Positions 49,901 through 61,900 of a stretch of DNA of 64,000 bases are shown in pieces. The DNA is from Turritopsis dohrnii (lineage: Eukaryota; Cnidaria; Hydrozoa; Anthoathecata; Oceaniidae): the NCBI GenBank assembly GCA_027922465.2, contig BQMF02000258.1, positions 248,001 through 312,000 of the forward strand, read 5' to 3'. A program made the translations under genes and the position numbers. The notes beneath the pieces were generated by a model. The model was not told the DNA's origin, made no database searches, and worked only from the letters and a program-made list of their open reading frames with translations. The number at the start of each line of letters is the position of its first letter. Positions within the stretch are counted from its first letter, which is position 1.

Positions 49901-52900
49901 CAGATGCATTTGATGGAGCAACAATGAGAGGAAATTTGTAATGATATTTATTTTTGTTTTGTTTTTGTTACTTTTGTCTTTTGCACTTGTGTTGTAATTT
50001 GAATATTCTTCGATTCTATCGTAGAAAGCTCCATAACAATAATTTAAAAGAGTTTCCAAGAGCTATGTCTGTATTTACAAGTTTATCAAGCATGTAAGTT
50101 TGTAACAATGTAACATTGTGCATTTCTTTTCAAATTTCCAAGGGGTAGTGACAGTGAAATTTCTTTTCAGAATTTTGGATGGTAACAAAATTGAGGACTT
50201 ACCTACTGGTACCTTTGATCCTTTTACAGAACTTGTGGAATTGTGAGTGAAAGTATTGTTCTACATTTTAAGTTGTTTTTTGCCTTCGTTAATCGTGTGT
50301 TAATTTTTGTTATCTTACAATAGAAAAATGAATGAGAATCAATTGAAAAGATTATCAAGTAATATTTTCAGAAAGAATCTTAAATTGAAATTCTTGTGAG
50401 TTTATCCTTTACTATTCATTATCAATACAGGTGTTTTTTTTAGAATTGAATTTATGGACACCTCAATAAATGAAATTACTTATAAATGTGGTTGGTTTTT
50501 CTTAAGAATTTCTAAACTTCTGTTGAACTGCTTTGTTTGCAGGAAGATGGAGAATAATCCCTTTGAAATCATTGAAGACAATGCATTTTCATTTGAAGGA
50601 GATTCGTCAATGATAGAATGGTGTGATAAAAGTTTTTTGTTAATTTGATGACTTATTCATATTTGTCATAATTCACCTTTTGTTCATCTAGTCGCTTGCA
50701 ATACCAACCTAGACCTGGAGCTTCTCGTTCATCCAAGATTGAACATATTCCGCAGTTTCAAGAGCGAATGCCACATCTTAAGTCCTTGTTAGTATTCAAA
50801 TTTCATTCAAATGAAATGCTTGATGATTACTATTTTGTTGTTTGGTTCTAACGAATTATAATTTTTTTGCAACAGTTTGACAACTGGCATACAAACTTTG
50901 GCTCCAGATGTTTTCAGTGACAAGCTCCCTGCCATGAATCAGCTGTAAGCAATTTGAGTTGTGTCATTTGTTTTTGTACATATTTCTTAGGTTGTTTGAC
51001 AAGTGATTATATCTATTAATACACTTTCAGGTCATTTGATACCTCAGCTTTACAATGCGATTGCCAATTTTATGATAGCATCATGAAATATTTGGCTAGT
51101 GGAAAGGATTCATGCTATACCCTGTGGGGTACTGAATGTCGAGAGATCAAATGCATTGCTCCAGTACCCTTGAATGGTTTCAATAAATTTCGCAGACATG
51201 ATCGAAGTGTAATTGAAAGTCGGAAACATGATTTCATATGTTGTAAGTTATATGTTGTAAGATCACTATCTGTGATCATTAATAAGTGTATAAGAATATG
51301 AATAAGAATGTGATTGGCTATGCTATTTTCTTTATTTTTTTAGCACCAGAGAATATTAATGTTACTGCCCCAACAGATTACACAATACAAATTGATTACT
51401 CATATCCTGACCTTTTATCTGCTGAAGGCACCTCAACTACATCCTCCGATAAACTGTACTTTGAAGCTACTTGCATACTTCAGGATGACACATCCAGCCA
51501 AATACTGAAAGGTCTGCTTTTAACAGCCACATTTTATACTTACAGAGCTATATTTTCTCCCTTTTCACTTCTTTGTTCCATTTTCTTTGACTACTTTATT
51601 TTTCGATTCAGCTTCTGTTGTAAATAATCAACGAATTACCATAACTGGAAATACAGTCATTCCCGGTCGAAATTATAAATGCCATTTGACAATGACTTTC
51701 ACTGAAGGTGGAATAAACAAAACAAGTGCAAGGACAAAAAAAGTTTTGGTGACAACATTAGAACGAAAAGGTAAATGTCTTTTTCCATTCTGTGTATAAT
51801 TCAAATTACCTCTTATAATAACTCAATCTTCTTTTGATAATAGACAAAGTTTCCCTCTGTGCAAATGGAGATCCATTTGAATGTAAACTGTTAATTCAAC
51901 ATGAGCCATGTAAAATTGATGGTTGTGATCAAGAAGCTTCTAATTCTCTTCGACCTTCAACTTGCGACGGCACTGGTTGTTGCAATTTTTGTTATAAAAC
52001 TTGTGTGAAGTGTAGTAAGTACACAAGAATTTAAGTTATTTTGCTGACGAATATTTTATATACCTTGATATTAATGCTTGTATTCTATTTATTTTTTCTT
52101 CTTAGATAATACTGTCAAAGCCACCATTAAGTTGAATATAACTTATTACGATTTTCCGTATGTATCATGTTTGTTTGTAGGTTAAAGGAATTACTTTTCA
52201 TGGGAAGTAGTCATTTACAAAATTTTCAATCTCAATATCTAAATCGCTATAATGTTTAATCTAATAACATTCCATGTTCTATGGAAATGGGTTGATTCTT
52301 GTGTGAACTATCTTTGTGGACAAACTTTGTGGATGAACTGAAATATCAATTTCATTTGAGACAAACATTTCACATGGATTACTTCCGACAGATAACTCAA
52401 ATAAAAATATTCGCCATATTTTAGTTTTATTGATGGTTGTAAAAAACGGACAAATCAATTATATAAAATATCGTGATGTCTGATTATATTTCCTTTAAAA
52501 AACTAGCAGAAAAGCAAAAATCTTCCACTGCCAACTACATGACTAAAATGGCATACTGCTTCACTGAAGACTAGACTCTATTCTTATCTACCATGGCTAG
52601 GCCAAATTGGAACTAAACTGTGGCTGTAAAAGTGAACGAGGAGAAGAAGGAGGAGGAGAAGGAAATGCCGGTTTTAACATATATCACCGGATGGGGAAAT
52701 CATGAAAGATATGAATTCATTTGAAGTCTAGCAGTAAAACAAACTGCAATAAACACTTTTTACATGATTTTACGTAGATTTTACTATATTTCTAGAAGAT
52801 GATTATTTTGTCAGATTGGTCCAATGGTGAGTTTAACAATGCTTTATAAAGCAGAGGTGTGACAAATTTGAAAACAACAAAGCATACTCATATATATAGA

Positions 52901-55900
52901 AGCTTCGCTATACACCCGATTCTAAAAGTAAATAGCTTCAAATAGCTAAAAAACCCTTTAGTAAAAAGATAATAACGAGAAGTTTCATTTTGGTTTATAA
53001 TTCAATATTTCGTCCTGTATCCGCAGAACATCGTCAGGAACGTTTTACTGGATCATGAAGACATTGTCTTGAAACTTCTCGTTATTATCTTTTTACTAAA
53101 GCTTTACGCCCTGAAGAATATCTTCTAAAAAACCCTACGTTTTCTTTAGCCTGTTTTCCAATAAACACTGCTATTTAAGATGTGGCATTTATTATTGCAC
53201 TTATTGTGTATCAGAGGGTGGCGTTTATTGGAGGAAATACAGTATTCCTGTCTATCTCATCTGAAATCCAGAGCTATTAGACCATTCTCAAAGACCATGT
53301 TAAGCAATAATTCTAAAAACTATGCTCTCAACTATAATTTGTTCATGAAGTAGATGTGGATGTGCAGTTGATTATTGATTATTTCTGTAGTTTTAAGTTG
53401 TTAAAACATTGAATAGAAAAAAAGATTTCACTGAAATAATCACACTTTTAATTTTCTGTTATCTTAAGAAGTAGTTTATGAGTTAAATACTTTCAATTCA
53501 AACCAACATATGAAAAACTACCTAACGATGAGCAAAATTACAATACTCATTCAATATGAACTAATCGCAGGATTTTCAGATAACTTTATATTTACTGGAT
53601 TTGCAAATGGCAGCCATATGCGAGAAAATGTGTGATGGGCAATTCATATTTTTTTTAACCATTTTTTAACCATTCCAAACGAATTAAAACATAATAGACT
53701 CCTTGTACCATGTACTATTTGAAACAATTGTCTTTTCAAAATCTAAAGACAAAATAAGGTTTTAAAAGAAATAAATGCTCATCAGGTAGCAGCAGTGATT
53801 ATTAAAACAATAGTTGTTTTATTATAGTGTTGATGATGCGGACTTCAGTGCCAGAGAATATAAACCTGATGACTGCTGCCCAAAGTATATCCCCAGTCCT
53901 TATGAAACATGGCTTGCAGGACGTAACACTGAAGATCCAACAAAGGATTCCTTTTCCGAATGGTTTCGTTCCACATCATCACGAAATATTCCCATTAGTG
54001 AGGTCTTAACATTAGCTCATGAAGAAGGAGATACTGATCCAGTAAGTAAGAAGAAAATGTTTACATTTTGGGATGGAAATTATTGGCCAGTAAATGGTAA
54101 AGGTTTCAAAGCACAGGATCAGAGAGATTGTGATGGGAAGGAGTTGTTGAATTTGGGGTATGTTACTGATAGATAAAAACTCCTGGTAAATGCTGAGAGT
54201 TAAAAATAATTTCTGTTTCTGGCTTTTATAACTTTCACTTTATTTTCAAAAATCACAAATTGGGCAATTGTTATTGTTTTGCATGTACCAATAGTGCCAT
54301 ATTTTATATCGTGCTTCAGGTTCACTAGTGCTATTCGAACTGGCTTTACGTTTCGTGGCACTGAATATTTTCAATTTGCTGGTGGGGAAGATTTATGGGT
54401 TTATATCAATAAAGTCCTTGTGTTACATATCATCTCACATGACCCAAAAAATTCAACAATTACTTGCAAAACATTTCGTTTGGAAAATTTAAAAGGTATC
54501 ATTAGCAAAAGCAATGTTTATTATGAGAAGTTGAAGCACATAAAAGGCCTACATGTGTGAATGTTTTTTAGAACATACTTTGATTGTGCCAAGCATTGGA
54601 GAAGTTGATCCTATATTACGGTCATGCATCAATACACGAGAGTTGCCAGATGAATCAGTGTCCTTGAAGTTGATGGTAATCATCTTTTTAATGACTTAAA
54701 CGTTTTTGTGAAGTCTGATTATGTCATTTTACTTATTAATCCAGTTGTTTGTTGTTATATGCCTTCTTTAGCCAAATATAAATTATGGACTTGATGTTTT
54801 TCATGTGGAAAGATTTAAATGCTCTTCACAGTTTTTGTTTCGCACCAGTGGGGTTTATTTCATTAATGGTAATGATCTGGAAACAACTAAACCAAGAATT
54901 GATTATCTATCCTTCCCTCCAGAGGATGCACATAGGGAATCAATAATTGCTGATGTGATGCTTACAGATCAATATGGATCTGGTAGGCTATTATACTTAC
55001 AACGTTTTTTTTTTTGAGTTCTCATAGTCTATTCTTAGGATTTAACTTGTCATTAATGAATTTTCAAATGTTTTGATCATGCTGTTGATATCGAGACTTT
55101 TTTTGAAGCCTTGAAATCCTTTCTATAAGATGGTCACTAATATAAGCAGAAGATGATAAAGTTGTTTATTTTAAATATTGTAGTGCCTCCTTATACAGTA
55201 ACAATTGAATCTGGTAATGAAGAGGAGAGATTTGAAATAGTGAATAACAGTACAACAGCTCATGAAAATGCAGGGAAAGTTCCACCACCTAAAGTGTATA
55301 AGAATGTAACATTGTATGGCGAACCGATCATTATATGTTCCAATGCTACAACTACAACTGAAAAGATCAATAAGACAAGTGCTGCACCACAAGTGTTTCA
55401 TGGTATCAACACAAAGTCTGCTTTGATTTTGTTGAAAAACTATCTGGATTATGAATCAACTGCTAATTATTTATTACGGATAACAGTTACTGATTCGAAA
55501 GGAGTTGTTGGTATTGGTCGTATAACTGTGAAAGTAGGTAACTTCGATAACGACTGATATAACTGTGAAAGTAGGTAACTTCGATAACGGCCGATAAATT
55601 ACTTGTGTTTGGATGTTAGTCTTGTACTTGTTTATCAATTTGAAAATGTTGAATATGAACCATATACGTTTTTAAAAATTTCCAACAAAATATTATGGCA
55701 ATTTAACTTTTTTTTCTAATTTTAATTTCAATAATTAATTATAATTTCTATTTTGATATTGTGGTTTTAGATTCTTGTTTCTGATCAAAGTGATAACTGC
55801 CCAATCATAAAAGAGAAACGTAGAGTCTCCTTACACCCTGTCCCACCTCTCAGTCCAAACTCCTTGATGAAGATTGTAGCAACAGACCTGGATAGTGGAA

Positions 55901-58900
55901 ACAATGGAAAAATTACTTATATTGTTGGCGAAATAATTTCAAAAATGTAAGTCTGTTTGTTTTGCTCAAGTATTGATGATGATTTAGTTAATATTTTTGA
56001 TGACCCACTGATTGTGGTCGAGTTCGGAAGGTCAATTATAGATTGATTGGTTTACACTTTCATGACTTAATGAACCTGTTTTTCTAAAGGGATCCTGTGA
56101 TGAAAAATTATAGTTTGGGACATGATAGAGCTTTAAAAGTTGATGAACAAGTCTTTTTACAGTTAAAATCTTTTGTTGTTTTCAAGATATCTCAATTTCA
56201 AGGTCTTAAAATTGATTTATGCAATACATAATTATGATGCAATAAGTGAGTAGCTAAAATTTCTCACCACTATAACTGATATGTAAATGAATATTATATC
56301 TTTGTGCTTTGTGAATTTTTTTTTTCACTGATACATTCTTGTCTCCAAAAATATTATTGGTTCTTCTTACAAGAAGTTATAAAGTAGTATATGTGCTGTG
56401 TACAATATAAACCATATACTAAATAACTAGATAGTAGGTAATAATTATAAAAAAGATAAAATCTTCTTTCCCATTACTATGTTTAAGGATAGATTAAGCA
56501 CTCTAGCAGTAGCTTTATCAAAATAATAATTTCGGCATTTAATGCCAAAACTTTTTATCGAGTTGATTTTCTTTATATTAGTGGGTAATTTGTTAAAACA
56601 CCTCGCACCCTCATGTGACTTCTGTTATCAATATCGTATGTGTTGGTAGCTGTAGATCGCAATTCCCTGTTTTTCTGAAGTGCTTTGGACAGTCGAAGGT
56701 GAGCGGGCCAATCTGCATTGTAAACGGCATTATTTGCAGCTCTTGCCAGGGCCGTATCAATGCTTTCAGTGATTGGTAACCACTTCAAGTTGATGACGGC
56801 GTTGATCTTAGCACGGTGCTTCAATACCAAGCTGGCGGCAGCATTTTGAACCCTTTGCAGTCATTGGAGTTGGTGTTTGGTAGCATCAGACAGAAGTATG
56901 CTGCCGTAATGTTACTTGGTCAGAATCAAGATAGATCAAGAATATTTAGTATATATAAGAAGTAGTTCATAAATTATGTACATAAACAGTATCACTTTCC
57001 TATTACTTCATAATTATGCAATGCATAATTTGATTTATTTTAAAATTGAATTGTCAATGAAAGGAAAGGAAATCTTCAAAGACTGTGAAAGGATTTGTTT
57101 ATCAACTTTTTTAGCTCTACATGCTAAATTATTATTTTTCATCTGAGGATCCTTTAAGAGTAGAATTTATTCTCAATGATTTATCTTGTTCAACTATTAA
57201 ATCATTACTGCCTCCTCTATAGTCAAAATGGGAAATCACAATCAATTCTGAGTTTCCTAGGGTTTTTTTTCAGTCCAACAATTGAATCAAAGTCATACAA
57301 TGTAACATCCGAAATAGTGAAGGGAGGTGTCACCAAAGTAACAAGCAAGATTGTCTTTGTAAATACCACTACACAGTATCTTGTGACCTTGAATCTATTT
57401 GCTGTTGATAATGGTGTCCCAAGACGTGGTGACTTCTTTCCAATCAGTATTTCATACCATCCAAGCTGTGATGCAACTGGTAAATTGCGAGTTAATTCAA
57501 CATCTGGTGAAATCTACTTTCAGGCTCCAGGAATGACAAATTACAATAAAACTAAATTACGATATGGTAAGTAAAGAGTATGTTATTCAACATGTAATGA
57601 TGTTGGAATACGAAACGTCATTAGTGACAATGTAATTGTTTGTTTACAGGTGAGAAGGAATGTTACGAATGTGCGGCTGGCTACTCCTGCCAAGGGGATG
57701 GCAGTGAGATTCATTGCGTTCAAAACAAAACCACAGAACATTATTATTCTTATGGTTTTCAAACTACATGTTCTCCATGTCCTGAAGGATGGGTAGGTGG
57801 ACAGTCATTGTTTATTTTCATAAACTAGACACGATGGCTTGCCGTTAATGAGAGATTCATCATGTTTCTATTGAATTACCAATATAGGCTGTTAATAAAG
57901 CTCTAGGTTAGGGGCACTGTAAAAAGTTCCATTACTTGCAATCAAGTTTGAGTTTTGCTTGATTTAATTACTAACTCCTGTTGTCCATTTTTTTCTAGTT
58001 ATGTCATAAAGGCATCATCATAAAATGTGCACCCAACACTTATGTCAAATGCAATGAAACGGTGAGGTTCAGTTTGTGTTGATTATATCATAATAAGATG
58101 GTGAAATGGTCATGTAGGCTGAGGTGATTGGTGTATTTTAAGTCTAATCATGTGACAGCTGTGTAAATAAAATTGAAATTATTTCCGAGTACTACAAAAA
58201 ATTTCATTGGATCAAAGATTGGTCCTGATCACATTAGCTTTTTAAGGCTTGCATGGTATAACACTTTTGAGGAAGGTCCATTCTCTTATGAATGACATCA
58301 AATAATTCAGCATTAGCATATTAAAGCAAATGAAGAAAGCAATCTTTGATAATCAAATCCATTTTTGATAAACATAGTTCTCTTTAGCTGTTCCTTTCAA
58401 AGTTATTTCCACAGAAATGAAGAAAAATTCAACACAACTAAATCCACTAAAATAAATCCCCGATAATTAATGTTTTTAGCGTCATTTTTATATGAACGTG
58501 TTTGTAAATGAATTGAAACGTTAGTATGGTCGTTCTATATTTTATTCTTTTTCAAGTAATATTTCGACCTCTTTTGACAAGGTCATCATCAGACTAATCC
58601 CCGATAAATAAAACAAAATATTTTGTTTGTTCCTCTTTTGTCTTATTAAGTGACATTGTAGATCAAATGCACAGTTTCATCAATTGCAATATTCCACAAA
58701 TGCACAGCTCCATCAATTATAATATTCCACAAGAACTACTGCAATCAGTTATTTAAAAAAAAAAAATTAGTTTGCAATTAATCAATTATTTTTGAACTGT
58801 TAATAAAGGCCACCATGAGAAAGGGACTCACCATGAGAAAGGGAATCACCATGAGAAAGGGAATCACCATGAGAAAGGGACTCACCATGAGAAAGGGACT

Positions 58901-61900
58901 CACCATGAGAAAGGGAATCACCACGAGAAAGGGAATCACCATGAGAAAGGGAATCACCATGAGAGAGCCTTATATTTGTTTACTTCATTTGTTTGTCATT
59001 TTGATATCAAGCACCTGTTCATTTTGACTAATTTGTTATTCTTACGAGGAATTTTCACTGATGACATCAGCACATTTCAACCTTCAGCTCTGTTTATAAC
59101 AGCTTATAATTAGTTTATGCTGTAATGTTGAGGAACTAGTTAATTGATTGAGGTTCTTTTGTTGGAAGTGTATGTAATTGTAATTACTAAAAGACAGGGA
59201 ACATCTTTGGATGATGCTTTTCCTTCTCCTCTTCTTAATGATCACATTAAACGTGTAAGTCCAGTCTAAATCAACTAGGTTGTGACTTTTACTTGTAAGA
59301 ACATGCAAGCTATTTTTGCCCAAGCAACGATTGCTTAAATTTCGAACAGGTGTGTTATTTGTATATATTTTAAAGAAAGTGTTTGATTTCTTTTCTTTTC
59401 TCATATAAAACAAACTGTTTCTAAAAGATGGAAAAGATTGAAAGAAAGGGCTCTAATGTGGCTTAAAGGTGCAACAGCGACATCTTCTCAACATTATGAA
59501 ACACCCTGTGTATACCTGTTTAAATAAAAGTTCCCTTTAATGTAGTGATTTTTATTTTAGTGGTGTCCAAATGAATGTTTTCCCTGCGAAAAAGGAGCAT
59601 ATTGTTATGATGGTGTCAGAGTATTCTGTAAACCAGGAACATTCAGTGATGGAAAAGGTAATCTCAATGAGTTCATCTATTGTGTAAAAAAATATGAGCT
59701 CTAACAACCACTCAGGTTGACAGTCTCCATCGTCTTAAGGATTACTTGTTTGTCAGAATGCAAAGTTCTAGGAGTCTGTAACGTTGCATTTCTTCGTACT
59801 CGCACATATCATGCTTTCCGAATTGTAACTTTATTGTGTCCATTTTAAAGAAGCATTTTCATTTATATATTTTTCTATAGAATTTACAACTTTAAGACAG
59901 TAAGAAAACAGCAAAAATGTTTTTGTTGCGAATATAAACTTTTGAATAACTGTTGACAACAGTAATGTGAATGTTTTCTAACGTTCATTTTGAGCTGAAG
60001 TCGAATAAGTATTTCTAAGTTTTTTAAAATCAAAATCCGTTACTTTTATGCATGTTGTAAAGTATTCTGCTTGGAATTTTTAACTTCACTTGTCACTGTT
60101 CTGATCTAATTGATCATACTTTCGTCATAGTTTTCATTCACATCTTGTTTTTGTCAAGGACCCTGTCAGATTTGTCGACCTGGAAGTTTTACCAATGTTA
60201 GTCGTTCCACGTCCTGCACGTGTTGCCCTGCAGGTTTCGAGAGTACGAACATGAATGACGGATGTCGAGAATGCAACGAGAGAGAATATTCTCCAGGCGA
60301 CTGTACCATCTGCCAGTCTTGTTGGCCGCCTGGATCATGTGAGTCGTCTGTTTTTCGTTTCTTTTCTTTTCATGGTAAGTGTGAACATACACGACTAATA
60401 GCAGATGGTTTTCATACAACTGTTTTTAACTTTTACTTGAGAAGAATCTTTAACACGTAATACACGTTAATTTTTCATTGGTTTTGATTGCAACTCTCTA
60501 TTCCCCAGTTCACCTTGAAGTTATCATTGATTTTCTTATTAACATATAAGGTGCATGCGATAGAAATCCATGCTTCAGGGGCGTGAAATGTTACAATGTT
60601 GGCGTCAAAGGTTCGTCTTATAAATGTGGGCGGTGTCCGGATGGATTTGAAGGTGACGGTAAAACATGTGTTGATATTGATGAGGTAATCAGAAAGTCTG
60701 CCTGAGAATTTATTTTGACGTTTTGAACATCTTCCAATTAACAACCAGGCCGTAAAAATCGTAAGTTTTGTTGTTATAGTGCAGAGTGAATCCTTGCGTA
60801 CATCGTTGCATCAACCTTTCCCCTGGCTTCAAGTGTAGTGGATGTAAAGTCGGTTTCCATGGAAACGCACCAGCTGGTGTAGGCTTAGAAGAAGCACGAA
60901 AGATGAAACAAGTTTGTGAAGATATTGATGAATGTGCGAACAGCAGTTTGCATTCTTGTGATCCAAACGCAGCTTGTATCAACACTGAGGTTTGTTTATA
61001 TCCACTTGGTTATATTTTTGAAAAAACAATGTGGTGGAGAACAATTATATAGAAAAGCTCATACATATGCATGCCATTCCAATGACAATACACTTCGTCG
61101 CAGTGATTATTTTAATGATTTTGTCCTCTGGGTAACGTAAACATTTTCGCTAATCTATTGCATTGCAAAATGTTTTCAGACGAACCAAAATGGTGCACCA
61201 TTTTTTGTACAGCTATGATAAAACTCTTTAGTATTTTGGCTTCTTCGTTTTTCAGGGTAGTTATACCTGTGGAAAGTGTAATCCAGGTTTTGTTGGCGAT
61301 GGATACGCTGGATGCACATCTGGGGATTATTGTGCAACTGGTCGCCATAATTGTGGTGAAAATGCAACATGTATACCTCTTGGAACTGAGAAGTTCTATT
61401 GTCAAGTTAGTTGTTCTTTATCATGGTTACCATGGTGTAAATATTTCTGACGTCGAGAATGCAATTCCCTAAAATTTTGTGCAACCATAAATAAAGATTG
61501 TTATTTGGTCTGAAGGGTCACATTTTGTGTTTTTCCTAAAACAAACGTTGCGTCACCTACTTCAATTACATTAGCCTTCGTTCAAAGTTATGCTGTACTA
61601 TATAAGTATCCTTTGATAATTGTTGCTCCCAAGAAGGCAGACTTGTGTTTTAGTGTATTGATGGTTTCGCCGGTGATGGTGTGATATGTGCACCTGATGA
61701 CGATTATGATGGTGTGAGTAACACAGGAGCAGCTTGCAGTATCCTTGCTTGTAAAGAGGTATGGTAGCCCTTGTGTATTGTTTAGATAACTTATTATAGA
61801 GGTCTTTTAACTCTTGTACATAACAGTTTCGTGAAAGTGTCATCAAACTTGCTTCTCAAGACGCACGCTAACTCTTGTGCGAAACGGCGGCGTAATGAAA

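Noticed and set aside
53000..53101. Hammerhead ribozyme in the Penelope-like fragment
   Set aside because: A gaaac motif is present but I could not find a convincing ctgatga core with the required helices.
58778..59027. Repetitive protein (MRKGIT repeats)
   Set aside because: An 18-bp minisatellite without stops stays open in several frames on both strands; the unit count differs from gene A and it lies in an intron.
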